Below are positions 31,788 to 41,880 of a stretch of DNA of 64,000 bases, piece by piece. Every line of letters begins with the position of its first letter. Position 1 is the stretch's first letter. The stretch lies in NCBI GenBank assembly GCA_019925095.2, contig CM034392.1, positions 2,735,501 to 2,799,500 on the forward strand, in the 5' to 3' direction. This stretch comes from Dendrolimus kikuchii (lineage: Eukaryota > Arthropoda > Insecta > Lepidoptera > Lasiocampidae). The position numbers were made by a program, and so were the translations under genes. The notes below the pieces were generated by a model. It worked only from the letters and a program-made list of their open reading frames with translations, did not search any database and was not told the DNA's origin.

Positions 31788-32375
31788 TACATACATACAT
31801 ACATAACTTTACGCCAGTTCCCTTGCGGGGTAGGCACGAACAATAGAGTGCCATTTAGGCTCATTCTTACACACCTCACTTGCCTCTTTGACATTCATGT
31901 TGACTTTTGCCAGGTGGTAGGGCATTTGCCCGACTGGATGGCTACCACCCCTGGTCTAAAGTATGTCGCCATAACAACCTTGAGTTGTGTTCCGGCATTA
32001 GTCACCAGGTTCCAGTCCCCTTTAAGAGAGCAGCAGCGCATTTGTAGCAACTTCGGTGTTGCAAATGTCCATAGGCGATGGTAACCGCTTTCAATCAAGT
32101 GGGCCGTCTGCCTGTCTGCTGAACTCCTGCAATAAAAAAATAAAAATAAAAATTGCCGCCTCCTTTCTTCTAGTTACTAAGGCTTCTCCAGGAGACGATA
32201 AAAATACAGGAGGTGGTCTTACAGCGTGTACCTATTATTATCCAGACCACGTTTTTTCTTTCATTTGTCATATGTAACCTAATATCTCTTTACCGAGACA
32301 TGTGCATTCTCACAGCTTTTGCAGGAGCAATAAAAAAAAATAAAAAAATTCATAACTCTTGTCATGCAATTTCTT
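31788..32375 (-). mobile_element. RTE-A fragment interrupted by a composite SINE C
   Basis: The tail (TACA)n and TAACTTTACGCCAG start at 31788. The coding part is interrupted after GACATTCAT at 31898 and resumes as ATTCATAACTCTTGTCATGC at 32348. The repeated ATTCAT is the TSD of the inserted SINE. The fragment ends about 22 bases later. Confidence 0.8.
31899..32347 (+). mobile_element. Composite SINE C with an extra 3' segment
   Basis: It begins with the middle of SINE C (CCAGGTGGTAGGGC), reaches the normal SINE end CTCCTGCAATAAAAAA, then continues for about 190 bp (AAGGCTTCTCCAGGAGAC, GGAGGTGGTCTTACAGC) to a second GCAGGAGCAATAAAAA tail. The bracket ATTCAT at 31893-31898 and 32348-32353 shows the whole 449 bp moved as one unit. 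The same extension follows the SINE C at 57668. Confidence 0.8.
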
Positions 32376-34248
32376 CTTGTATTTAGTATTACGTTTATGC
32401 AAATAAGAAATTTCATTTATAATGAAACCCACGTTAGGCTTTCAGCACTGGTATCACAATAATACTCCATAGAAACCCAGTTTCATCCCTCCATACGAGT
32501 TATTTATCATCCCCACCCTCTTTCCGCTCAGAAACCGCGTCGTCTTATAATTATTCAGGAGGCAACAGGAACCACAGTAAAGAACAATTTAATGGACTAA
32601 CTTCACACGAACATTGAATTACCTCTCCGCTTGAACGGTTTTGACGGTTATACAGTTGAGCCCGGATTGTCGGGATCCCTTACTGTCAAAATGAGGCCGT
32701 GTAACTTGGCACTGGCACCTCAGACGTCAATTTATATTTAATTTTTATTTGACATCACGTTTTTCTCATGTATTCTTTTGTCCCGTCATGTCTATCGCCA
32801 ATTGTGTACCATTAAACTTATTAAATGCCTTCTTAAGTTTTAAGTGCGGTGATTTATTTGATTTTTGTTATTCCGACGTTTCAGTCACTTTTCAGTGGCC
32901 GTGATCACGGAATACAAAGTTGTCAAGTGTCAACGAGTATTGTTAAAGTGTTATTTAGCCTACCGCCAACTTGTTCATGTTAATTTGGGAACAAAGTTCC
33001 TTATCGCGCGTTGCAAAAGGGGGCTAGACGGAAAAAATTAAGACCAAAAGTTGTAACGACACTTTTTGCTATAGTTGTAAGCCGTGCGGCGTGCGCGTGT
33101 TTCTCTGTCTGTCTCTCTCTCTCATAGAAAGCAAGCCAGTTATTTTCGTTTCGTCTTTCTATTTCGCATAGAACAGTGTGGTGTCGCGACGATTATTTTT
33201 GTTGAGTGTATACAAGTTTTTTGTACATAATAAATAATAAAAAATAGAATTCCAAACATATGTTTCCTACTTCAGTTACCACAAGCCAATTATTACTAAA
33301 ATTGAGCGTACTGATTAAGTTTATATTACATTATATTTGTTAATAGTAACAAAAATATTATTATAACTTAAAAAAAATAATATTACAATTCCTTCACTAA
33401 TTAATTAATCGAAAGGAACTTCGTTCCATCCGGGTGTCCCCTGACACCTCTCAAGTTTTAATTTTGTTTATGGTTATTATTTACTCTATGAAGCCTAATC
33501 TAATTTACCACCGCTTCGCAACATGTTATGGCTTGAAGAGAAGAAGCGGCGCAAGAAACTCTTCAGCCGATAGTAAAATATTATATTCACCTTTTACGCT
33601 AATTAACCATGACTGTGGCATTTGTAGAGGCGTTCTGAGCAAAAATCCCGACAAGGCAAGCATCGTACATCTCGTCAGAGATACGCGCACTCACTTTCAT
33701 TTACAAACATACACACAGGCGGATAGAACCGCTGATTAAGCTGGCATCCATAATGTCATTACGTTAAGTCTTTGATTAGATGTACACACCTATTAACTTT
33801 TAAATTGGACCTACTTATGCAAAATGGAACCAACCCACATACTGACAGTTTTGGGAAAAAGCCGTTTTTATGAAAATTTTGCGTACAAAAAAATATGTCT
33901 ATATTTTGAAAAAAACATTTAGAATATTGTATATTATATTTTCTTGTTATGATTTTTATTGAGTCTATAGAAGGTACATTTTGAAAATCTTCTGCATCCT
34001 TAACCCAATTTTGGCATGTTTGTGGATTGGTTCTGTTTTGCATAAGTAGGTCTAATTAAGAGTGAAATCACGCCAAATTTGAAGCTTCTATAGAGTTGTT
34101 TCAAATGGCTGCAAAGTAATTGACTACCTATGAAAAATATGAGTAAGTTGAGGGAGGAGAAGGGAAGAGAAGAGAAGAGGAACCTTAAGATTTTAACACA
34201 GCGTTGCAATACGGAGTTCTTCAAGCAGGTGTTCAGTCGGTAGATAAT
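32376..34248. other. No gene supported
   Basis: 32860-32925 holds TTCCGACGTTTCAGTCAC and GGCCGTGATCACGG, resembling a short phrase common at repeat edges. 33030-33190 is a GC-richer patch with (TC)n. A plus-strand frame of 101 codons at 33434-33739 contains KRRSGARNSSAD and no known domain. GAAGAGAAGAAGCGGCGC near 33533 hints that it is part of a repeat. A minus-strand frame of 94 codons at 33759-34043 is AT-biased. Confidence 0.35.
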
Positions 34249-34660
34249 TTTTTTTTAATGTCTGGCAAGTCGCTACCGTCAGCGATGGACATCTGCAGCA
34301 CTAAGGGAGCCGACGCGTTGCCTACCTCGTTGAGACTAGATAGTTGTTTACGCCCTTTTTGAAAAGCTCCATATTGTGGCACTCTGGGAAAACTGCGGGA
34401 GGGAGCTCATTCCATAGCAGACTCGCGCATGGTATCAAGGAGCGAGCGCCACCTACAGTGAATAACTTCCAGGTGTCAAGGAAGTGCGGATGAACTCCCA
34501 GTAGCCGGCGAGCAGTGCGGTGGTAAAATCGCGACGTAGGTACCAAACTAAATAGGTCCTCAGAACACTCCCCATTGTACAGACGGTAGAACGGCGCTTA
34601 GAGCGCCAACGTCCCTTCTGAGGTTCTATACCGTCTGTAAATTCGGGATCGTCGATAATC
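34249..34660 (-). pseudogene. LINE F-related RT C-terminal fragment
   Basis: The minus strand reads FYHRTARRLLGVHPHFLDTW and later LWNELPPAVFPECHNMELFKKGV, the same tail pattern as LINE F (LWN-LPESVFP-YN-FK). A T-run at 34248-34256 on the plus strand is the poly(A) tail of the minus-strand copy. Upstream coding is frameshifted (DLFSLVPTS in another frame). Confidence 0.65.
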
Positions 34661-34676
34661 CTGACCGATAAATAAA

Positions 34677-34886
34677 TAACCGACAGACAAACACACCTAT
34701 ACAACGGGCAATATGCAACGGACTACTTAGGACTTTAACTTCTGGGGCTATACCCAGACACCCAGACCATAGTAAATAACGAAAAAAACTCTTTTCCGAA
34801 ATTCACCATACCAGGAATCGAATCCGGAGCCTCTGCGTTGCAATAGGCTGACAAAGGTTTAGCCCGCTCAACCACAGAGGCCGTCA
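34677..34886 (-). mobile_element. SINE A, slightly shortened
   Basis: It has CCGACAGACAAACACACC, CGGACTACTTAGGAC and CCCAGACACCCAGACC. The B-box is mutated (GGAATCGAATCC on the plus strand) and the head CCGCTCAACCACAGAGG is intact. A few bases are missing after TTGCAATAGG. Confidence 0.78.
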
Positions 34887-34961
34887 ATAATAAACAACAC
34901 TTTATTGCTTATCAATAAATAATTAGAAAAATTCACGATTACAATACTATCTTGGTAAATC

Positions 34962-35166
34962 TCATACTAATATATAAAGCTGAAGAGTTTGTTTGTTTGT
35001 TTGCTTGAACGCGCTAATCTCAGGAACTACTGGTCTGATTTGAAAAATTATTTCAGTGTTAGATAGCCCATTTTTCGAGGAAGGTCATAGGCGATATATT
35101 ATCACGCTAAGACCAAATTATTTTTTTTACTATTTCACGCGGACGAAGTCGCGGGCAGAAGCTAGT
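34962..35166 (+). mobile_element. Short Helitron-like element
   Basis: It starts TCATACTAATATATAAAGC and carries GTTTGTTTGTTTGC and GCTAATCTCAGGAACTAC. It ends with hairpin-forming CGCGGACGAAGTCGCGGGC, GAAG and then CTAGT. Same family as 10383-10584. Confidence 0.65.
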
Positions 35167-35269
35167 ACAAAATAAGCGGCCTTATCGCTTACAGCACTCT
35201 CTTCTTCTCCTAACTTAAAAATTAATCTTACCTAATCTATTTAAACGTCTAAAGGTGGTAAGTTCCACA

Positions 35270-35360
35270 ACAACTCCCTTGTTGTTGCAAATGTCCATGA
35301 GTGAAAGCAGCCACTTTCCGTCGTATGATCCGTCTGGTTGTTTGTAAACTTAAAAAACTA
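35270..35360 (+). mobile_element. Degenerate SINE C 3' scrap
   Basis: TTGTTGCAAATGTCCATGAG, then CCACTTTCCGTCG and GATCCGTCTGGTTG, follow the SINE C 3' block with many changes. Confidence 0.45.
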
Positions 35361-35598
35361 ACTACAGCTAACAACTAAACGGAGGCAGCACTTTTTTTAA
35401 TGTTCTTAAACTGAAAATAATTTTGTATATGTCTTTTATTGTGAAGTTGGCGAACAGGCAGAGGTATCGTACGAATTACAATTAGATCACGCTTATCATT
35501 TCACACTACCATTCTGTGAGAGCCTTCTGTAATTAATCAATATCCCAGCATAGGTCGACTACCACGTCAGTTTTACAAATAAGTTAACGATCACGAGG
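35361..35598. other. No feature recognised
   Basis: AT-rich lead-in to the 60-bp array. GAAGTTGGCGAACAGGCAGAG near 35440 may be another SINE C scrap. Confidence 0.35.
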
Positions 35599-36470
35599 CT
35601 TTAACGCTAGTCTTACAACTCGTATGCAATATCAATATTGCATACGAGTTGTAAGACTAGCGTTAAAGTCTTGTGCAACTCGTATGCAATATCAATATTG
35701 CATACGAGTTGTAAGACTAGCGTTAAAGTCTTGTGCAACTCGTATGCAATATCAATATTGCATACGAGTTGTAAGACTAGCGTTAAAGTCTTGTGCAACT
35801 CGTATGCAATATCAATATTGCATACGAGTTGTAAGACTAGCTTTAAAGTCTTGTGCAACTCGTATGCAATATCAATATTGCATACGAGTTGTAAGACTAG
35901 CGTTAAAGTCTTGTGCAACTCGTATGCAATATCAATATTGCATACGAGTTGTAAGACTAGCGTTAAAGTCTTGTGCAACTCGTATGCAATATCAATATTG
36001 CATACGAGTTGTAAGACTAGCGTTAAAGTCTTGTGCAACTCGTATGCAATATCAATATTGCATACGAGTTGTAAGACTAGCTTTAAAGTCTTGTGCAACT
36101 CGTATGCAATATCAATATTGCATACGAGTTGTAAGACTAGCGTTAAAGTCTTGTGCAACTCGTATGCAATATCAATATTGCATACGAGTTGTAAGACTAG
36201 CGTTAAAGTCTTGTGCAACTCGTATGCAATATCAATATTGCATACGAGTTGTAAGACTAGCGTTAAAGTCTTGTGCAACTCGTATGCAATATCAATATTG
36301 CATACGAGTTGTAAGACTAGCGTTAAAGTCTTGTGCAACTCGTATGCAATATCAATATTGCATACGAGTTGTAAGACTAGCGTTAAAGTCTTGTGCAACT
36401 CGTATGCAATATCAATATTGCATACGAGTTGTAAGACTAGCGTTAAAGTCTTGTGGCACTCAAGTGCCAC
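35599..36470. repeat. Homogeneous 60-bp minisatellite with a quasi-palindromic unit
   Basis: Thirteen full 60-bp units start at 35641 and every 60 bases after, and a partial fourteenth starts at 36421. Each unit has two dyads. CAACTCGTATGCAATAT and ATATTGCATACGAGTTG (17 bp, perfect) face each other across CA. AAGACT and AGTCTT face each other across AGCGTTAA. Units differ only by CG/CT in GCGTTAAAG/GCTTTAAAG, the variant being in units 4 and 8. At the left edge 35599-35632 is a perfect 34-bp inverted copy of 35635-35668. At the right edge GTGGCACT and AGTGCCAC (36453-36470) form another hairpin, also across CA. Since 60 is a multiple of 3, long frames stay open on both strands. They are by-products. 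Confidence 0.95.
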
Positions 36471-37713
36471 GAATACAATTTTTGAGGTCAACAACAAATA
36501 AAGCTAATATATTATACTCACGTAAATTTGCTCGCAGGACTAACAGGCTGTATATCACGAAATCCTTGCATACATCCAGGGCTCTCATTAAAAGCCACAT
36601 ATTTGAGTATGTAATGCCTTTATTATCATATTAAGTGGTGGCCTGTGACGTGAATTAGCATGGCTTTCTCAGGTGCGTGTTTTAAAACGTGATAACGAGC
36701 TTTAACGGTTGCCGGAAGAAGGTATTGCCGCTGGAAGTTGTTGGGATAATTTGAAAATTATACTGCCTTAATCATTCTGTTTTATCCTTAACGTAATTTA
36801 CGATTATTAGAGTCATTCCTTTTCGATGCAGAAATGTCATTATTTCTTAATTGTACGATAAACTTTCGACGTGGTTAGTGCCATACTGGAATCATGATCT
36901 ACATTGCAGCTCCTCGATCAGTGTGATACCACGCTTGTTGGTCGCGTTGGCTTCGACTCCGGTATTATTCGCGATGGCTTCGACCGTGGTGTCAATTTAT
37001 CTTATATATTATGATTTTTTCAAATACCTCTACAACAACTATTCTGTTTATAAATATTTGTTATATACATTACATATATATCACATAATATTATAAAAAT
37101 TTTCTTGAATATTTTATCAATATACAATATTTGTTTCTGATTTGCTCAGTACTAAATATTATTATGTTTATTGTAATTATATATATATACAGTGCAACAT
37201 CTACTAATTACTTCAAGAACCTTATACCACCAGGAGGAAACTAGACATGGTCCTTCGAGCCGGATAACTTATTTTATTTGTGACCTTATTTATGAGGTTT
37301 CTCGAATTCTAAATAAAAATGGCTGATGTTTTCTATTTTGTAATAGAAAAATGTAACGCTTGTTTTGACTCATGACATCTCACTGACCCGAAAGTCCCCA
37401 TCTGCTTTCAAGCATCATGAGCCTGATGATATCTAACTACATACTCCAAACTAGAGACAAAGCGATGCGTGCATTCCGACAATCCACTGTACGGTCGCAT
37501 GCATCGCAGCGCATTTAACGGTTTGCGGACCGCATTCCGTATACGTTTGGTTCAAAGAGAAGCGTTCCGGAAATCCCTAACTAGGCTTTGTAAATTATCC
37601 TATTTTTAAATTAGTTGTTTATTGTTTTGACTGTGGTTTGTGAGTCTTTTTTGAGATATATATATATATATATATATTTTGTTTTGAGGCGAGGGAAAAT
37701 GCTTAACCGATTT
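36471..37713. other. No gene supported
   Basis: A unique-looking segment. 37480-37530 is a GC-richer patch (CGGTTTGCGGACCGC). An (AT)n run lies at 37657-37678. No domain was seen in any frame. Confidence 0.4.
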
Positions 37714-37930
37714 ACGCACAAACTGGGTCGTTGCTAGGGGAACGACACGCGTCGGTCGGGGGCGATAACACTGCAGCAATAGTATGCTCTTGGCAGTGCC
37801 CCGTCCGCGATCGACGTCACAGAATAGTGTGGAAGACTCCGAGCGTTGCTGCACGAGCGAGCAACCCCAATACCCACTAAAAACCCCCTCCTCCTCCCTG
37901 ACGACCCTGCGCTTTTGTTTGTGTTGAACT
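37714..37930 (-). mobile_element. 5'-truncated 3' end of the R1-clade element
   Basis: It matches the 3' UTR end of the long element at 43510-43717 almost base for base (GGGAACGACACGCGTCGG, GATCGACGTCACAGAATAG, CCAATACCCACTAAAAACC). It begins at exactly the same base, ACGCACAAACTGGG. Sharing one end and losing the other is what target-primed reverse transcription produces. The 3' terminus has no poly(A). Confidence 0.85.
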
Positions 37931-38074
37931 TTTTTGAGATATGCGTCTACCGTGGCTAAGTAACGACCACTGTGCCATTAATTAGCTTTAAGAAACCTTT
38001 TATAACGCGTAAACTAATAGCACTTGTCTGATTTGTTCACATAAAATTAGAGATGAAATTGTCAGCTACTTATT

Positions 38075-38380
38075 TTTTTTATTACATGAATTCAGCAGCC
38101 AGGCAGACGGCCCACCTGATGGGAATCGGTTACCATCGCCTATGGATAATTTGTAACACCGAACTTACTACCTATGGCTGCCGGTCTCTAAAGGGAGACT
38201 GGAACCCAGCCACTAATGCCGGAACACTACTCAAGATTGATATGGCGACATACTCTAGACAAAGGTGGTAGTCATCCAGACGGGTAAATACCCTACCATC
38301 TAGCTGTGGGTAGTTTTGTCGCCTCTTACGACAGGCCGCCCGGCCGCAGGGAATTTTATCCTTTCGCCGTTCCTGCAAAA
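38075..38380 (-). mobile_element. SINE C, near full-length
   Basis: The A-rich tail is at the left (TTTTTTTTATTACATG), with GGCAGACGGCCCACC, GGAGACTGGAACCC and CGCCTCTTACGACAGG inside. The 5' end is CCGTTCCTGCA. The copy is moderately diverged. Confidence 0.78.
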
Positions 38381-38634
38381 TGAATTAAACTTATATAATT
38401 CTTATGGAAAGGTAACTGAATTTATCACATTGTCCGGCTAGAAGTAGGGAAGTATTCATACTGCCCGTTCCAAGTGATAAATTCAAGTTACTTCAAACCA
38501 TGATTTTTTAAATGGACTACGGGCCGTCGGGCATTATTAATATGGGCCGGCCAAAGTAATTAATGCTCTTGGTCATTATTTATAATATATATTTTCACAC
38601 CCTGACTTTTTATTAAATAATATATAATAATAAT
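38381..38634. other. No feature recognised
   Basis: AT-rich filler between SINE C and SINE A. Confidence 0.4.
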
Positions 38635-39316
38635 CGGCAGACAAACACACACATTGTACATCCCCAAATTAAGAAAGTTACGCTTGTGTTATGGTAATAT
38701 ACAACGGACTACTCTGGGGCCGATCCTCGACACCCAGACCATTGTAAATAACGGAGAAAAGACATTTTCCGAAATTCACTATACCAGGAATCGAAACCGG
38801 AGGCTCTGCGTTGCAGCGAGGTAGGCTGACAAAGGCTCGGCGCGGGTGGGGCCCCTTGGGGTATAGGGGTTCTCACTCACCCGCACATGCCGTCGAGATA
38901 AGAGCGCGAGTGTTCCGCGCGCGCTTATCTCTCCTCCCGTGGGGCGCGTTACGAACCGCCCCACGCCGGATTTGACCATGACGTTGCCGGGGGGGTAGTC
39001 CCCCGGCATTTGAAGAGGCCCAGTGAGTGAGACGGGAAGCCCAATTCCCCGTAGCCCTGGCATAAAGCGCAGGACGGAACACCCAGGGGTTTTAGTGGGT
39101 ATCCCTAACTGGGGAGTGGCAATAGCGTGGCACCAGTACTGACTGGGCACGCTGGTGCCACCCCCGATCTGGCGAATCCCACACACTCACACAGGTCGCG
39201 AACAACCCCCCAGGCTTCTGTGCCTGTCGCGGCTTAGTCCTCAAACGGATGTCCCCTGGCCAAAAAAAAAAATAAAGGCCGGCAAAGGCTTAGCCCGCTC
39301 AACCACAGAGGCCGTC
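38635..39316 (-). mobile_element. SINE A interrupted by a GC-rich retroposon
   Basis: The SINE body occupies 38635-38837 and its head, with the A-box region, 39291-39316. The head reads GGCTTAGCCCGCTCAACC after the insert. The insert duplicated 14 bases: GGCTGACAAAGGCT at 38824-38837 and GGCCGGCAAAGGCT at 39277-39290. These differ by two transitions. Confidence 0.8.
38838..39276 (+). mobile_element. GC-rich poly(A)-tailed LINE 3' end (439 bp)
   Basis: The insert runs from CGGCGCGGGTGGGGC to GTCCCCTGGCC plus an A tract, bracketed by the SINE A target duplication. Its 3' 130 bp resembles the reverse complement of 57131-57290. Shared blocks are ATCCGTTTGAGG and GTGTGGGATTCGCCA on the opposite strand. 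No conserved ORF was recognised. It is probably a 5'-truncated LINE 3' UTR. Confidence 0.8.
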
Positions 39317-39753
39317 ATAATGATCGGTCTATATTAATAATGCCCGATTAATCAAATTGCCCCTAACGTACACATCAGGAGATCTCGTCTCGTCTCTATC
39401 CGCTCCCTCTATTCCACTCACCAATCACGTTTCTCTTATAGGTCGTAGGCACCTGGCAGTGAGTTATTTTGTCTTAAGCTCCCGCCAAAAACTAAGTACT
39501 TAAAATTTCAATAAAACAACGGAATAACGCAGAAATCGTGTGCAAACGAGCACGAAATCAAACGGAAACTTTCAGAAAACAATATCAAACGCATCAACAA
39601 CTAAACAGTGGCAATAAACGCGAGTGAATTACCGAAATTGCGGGCCAGGAAGCGCTAAAGTTTCTTGCTTTAGCGCTAACAACAAATTTTAACCGAAAAC
39701 TGCGCCCGAAAGTAATCGGCCGAAGTGAACGCAAGTAGGTAATTTCGCCAAAC
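39317..39753 (+). promoter_or_regulatory. Unique non-repetitive segment, possible 5' leader
   Basis: No copy of this segment was recognised elsewhere in the window. Its composition, rich in CGAAA/AACG with few T runs from 39500 to 39750, differs from the surrounding repeats. A perfect hairpin AGCGCTAAAG/CTTTAGCGCT with a 7-nt loop lies at about 39651-39677. No TATA box or initiator could be fixed. It would fit a leader for the frame that follows, but this is inference. Confidence 0.2.
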
Positions 39754-40089
39754 ATGGCGGCGCTTCACTTTAGCCTGTATTTGATTATTATGCCCAAAAA
39801 CAGCCATGTGCAGAGGAGATTCGTTGTATTTCCTTTATTTGTAAAAATTAGGCAAATGACGTCGATATCAAAAGCGCATTTACATCCACTGTCGGTTTTT
39901 AATAACACACCAAAGGTATCAAATAAGCCGAATATTTGGCGCGACCTTCCCCACTTACTTCCATATATAATATACACTATATATAAAATATATGAGCCTC
40001 TCTGGAATAAAATATCAAAATATCATGGACCATGTCCGATAGATGGCGCTATAATCGATAATTCTATAAATTCCACTAGATGGTATTAA
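39754..40089 (+). CDS. Hypothetical small protein, unsupported by homology
   Basis: A 111-codon frame starts at an ATG in good context (AAACATGGCGG) and reads MAALHFSLYLIIMPKNSHVQ through FVVFPLFVKIRQ. There is no signal-peptide pattern beyond a hydrophobic start and no domain. It could be a first exon of a host gene or a chance frame in unique DNA. The tail from about 39990 (YTIYKIYEPLWNK) lies in AT-rich sequence and looks like read-through. Confidence 0.2.
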   Translation: MAALHFSLYLIIMPKNSHVQRRFVVFPLFVKIRQMTSISKAHLHPLSVFNNTPKVSNKPNIWRDLPHLLPYIIYTIYKIYEPLWNKISKYHGPCPIDGAIIDNSINSTRWY

Positions 40090-40167
40090 TAAGTTATAAC
40101 TTGTTTTAAATTGGATTAAAGGGAAAGACAGAAGAAAATTAGTTTAAAAAACTTATATATAACACTA

Positions 40168-40335
40168 TAATTTGATCGTGTACTAGCAGGGGTTGATGTC
40201 AGGAGCCTTAAGAACAGACGAGCGTGCATGACAAGAGTTATGAATGTCAAAGAAGCAAGTGAGGTGTGTAAGAATGGGCCTAAATGGCGCTTTGTTGTTC
40301 GTGCCTACCCCGCAAGGGAACTGGCGTAAAGTTAT
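40168..40335 (+). mobile_element. RTE-A fragment, about 165 bp
   Basis: It starts at TTGATCGTGTACTAGC and ends ACTGGCGTAAAGTTATG with (TATG)n. The stop is TAA instead of TGA. TAATTT flanks both sides, a short possible TSD. Confidence 0.75.
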
Positions 40336-41574
40336 GTATATATGTATGTAATTTATGCCAAAAGTAAAAAATGGTTCACATAAAACTCCATGTAAAAGTG
40401 CGCGAGACCCACCAAATATGACAATAACTTGTGGTTTCTTTTATGCTCTTAAGATCTCGTCAGCGCTGTGTATTTAATCAACGACATTGCACAGCGCCAT
40501 CTTAAGTGAAGTTAAGTGGATTAAACATAATTTTTGATGTTCCTGGATCACTTGGTGGCGCTAGTTTCCGTACATTTTTTATTTTACGATTATGTAGGGG
40601 AGATCCACTGGGATGCTTGATTCGCTCACTAACATCATTGCGTTAACGCGTTTAAAACTTTTAAAATTAACTTTTTTAATCAACTTTATTTTTAATTTTG
40701 GTAAACTTGTGAGCATCTACCAGCGTCTTCTTTGCTGTCTTTTAGCAACTTTTATACTTGTTTAAATATAACAAGTATTGACATGTTGCATTAAAGTAAA
40801 AATAAGCAGATGCTCCTGTCAACGCGTTCATATCGAACCGTTTCACGTTCAAATATATGTTTGAATTATTTGCTCATTCAGGCCATGTGTAGATGGCATG
40901 TTTGTGATATTTGCTGATACTACACTAAGCCAAGTGTGGTGCTGCCATTACGTGTACAATATTTTTTTGTTCGTATAATAGCAATACATGATCGAGTTAC
41001 TGAGAAATATTCTAAACTGGAGTTTACCTCGTGTGTCAAACTCTAGTGCGTATCTCTTGTTTAAAGAGCAGGCGTTAATAATACAGGTTACATTGCATTG
41101 TATTTTTATGTCGATGATATTTGCCCTCGGAAGATTTACTTCATGTTATATCGCAAACTATCCCATCTACCGGGATGAATAGTATCTATGTCCATTTTCG
41201 GTATTCATACAGACAGATGGAGTTACTATCGCATTTTTTATAGATTATGAATTTTTATATCTATAAACTTGAAAAATGATTGGTCCCCCATACAAACATT
41301 AATCCCCTATTTCAACCCGTTCTAGTTAGTAAAATTAAATTTTAAATTATATGTATGACCTTCAAAAAGTGTTCTCCAGTGGGACTTATTTTGAACAAAA
41401 ACTATTGAATTTGAAATGACATTTGTGTGTTTCGTCGTTAATGACATCAACGCTCCATAATCCGTTCCACTTGAGCTTATGATTGTAACGTCCGCAAACA
41501 AGTGGAACGGGTAAAATCGCGGTTATGAGTGTGGTCGTTGTGAGTAACAAGAGGAATGTAGCCAAACCCGACAA
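40336..41574. other. No gene recognised
   Basis: AT-rich. The GCGCCATCT phrase recurs near 40495. An inverted repeat CGTTCCACTTG/CAAGTGGAACG lies at about 41463-41508. A 64-codon frame at 40988-41182 lacks a domain. Confidence 0.4.
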
Positions 41575-41880
41575 CTTATCCGTGCAGGAACGGAGAAAGA
41601 ATACAATTTCCTGCGGCCGGGCGGCCTGTCGTAAGAGGCGACAAAACAACCCACAGCCAGGTGGTAGCGCATTTTCCCGACTGGATGGCTACCACCCCTG
41701 GTCTAAAGTATGTCGCCATAACAACCTTGAGTTGTGTGCCGGCATTAGTCACCAGGTTCCAGTCTCCATTAAGAGAGCAGCAGCGCGTTTGTAGCAACTT
41801 TGCTGTTGCAAATGTCCATAAGCAATGGTAACCGCTTTCCATCAAGTGGGCCGTCTGCTGATCTCCTGCAATAAAAAAAA
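41575..41880 (+). mobile_element. SINE C, full-length
   Basis: It starts TCCGTGCAGGAACGGAG and contains GGCCTGTCGTAAGAGGCG, GACTGGATGGCTACCACC and AGAGAGCAGCAGCGCG. It ends ATCTCCTGCAATAAAAA. One of the least diverged copies, useful as a reference for the family. Confidence 0.85.

Noticed and set aside
35599..36470. CRISPR array
   Set aside because: Units are contiguous direct repeats without variable spacers, and the genome is eukaryotic.
35613..36634. Long open frames of about 290-340 codons on both strands, encoding perfect 20-residue repeats
   Set aside because: They are the automatic result of a 60-bp tandem repeat without stops in several frames. The near-palindromic unit opens both strands. 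There is no start context or non-repeat domain to support a protein.
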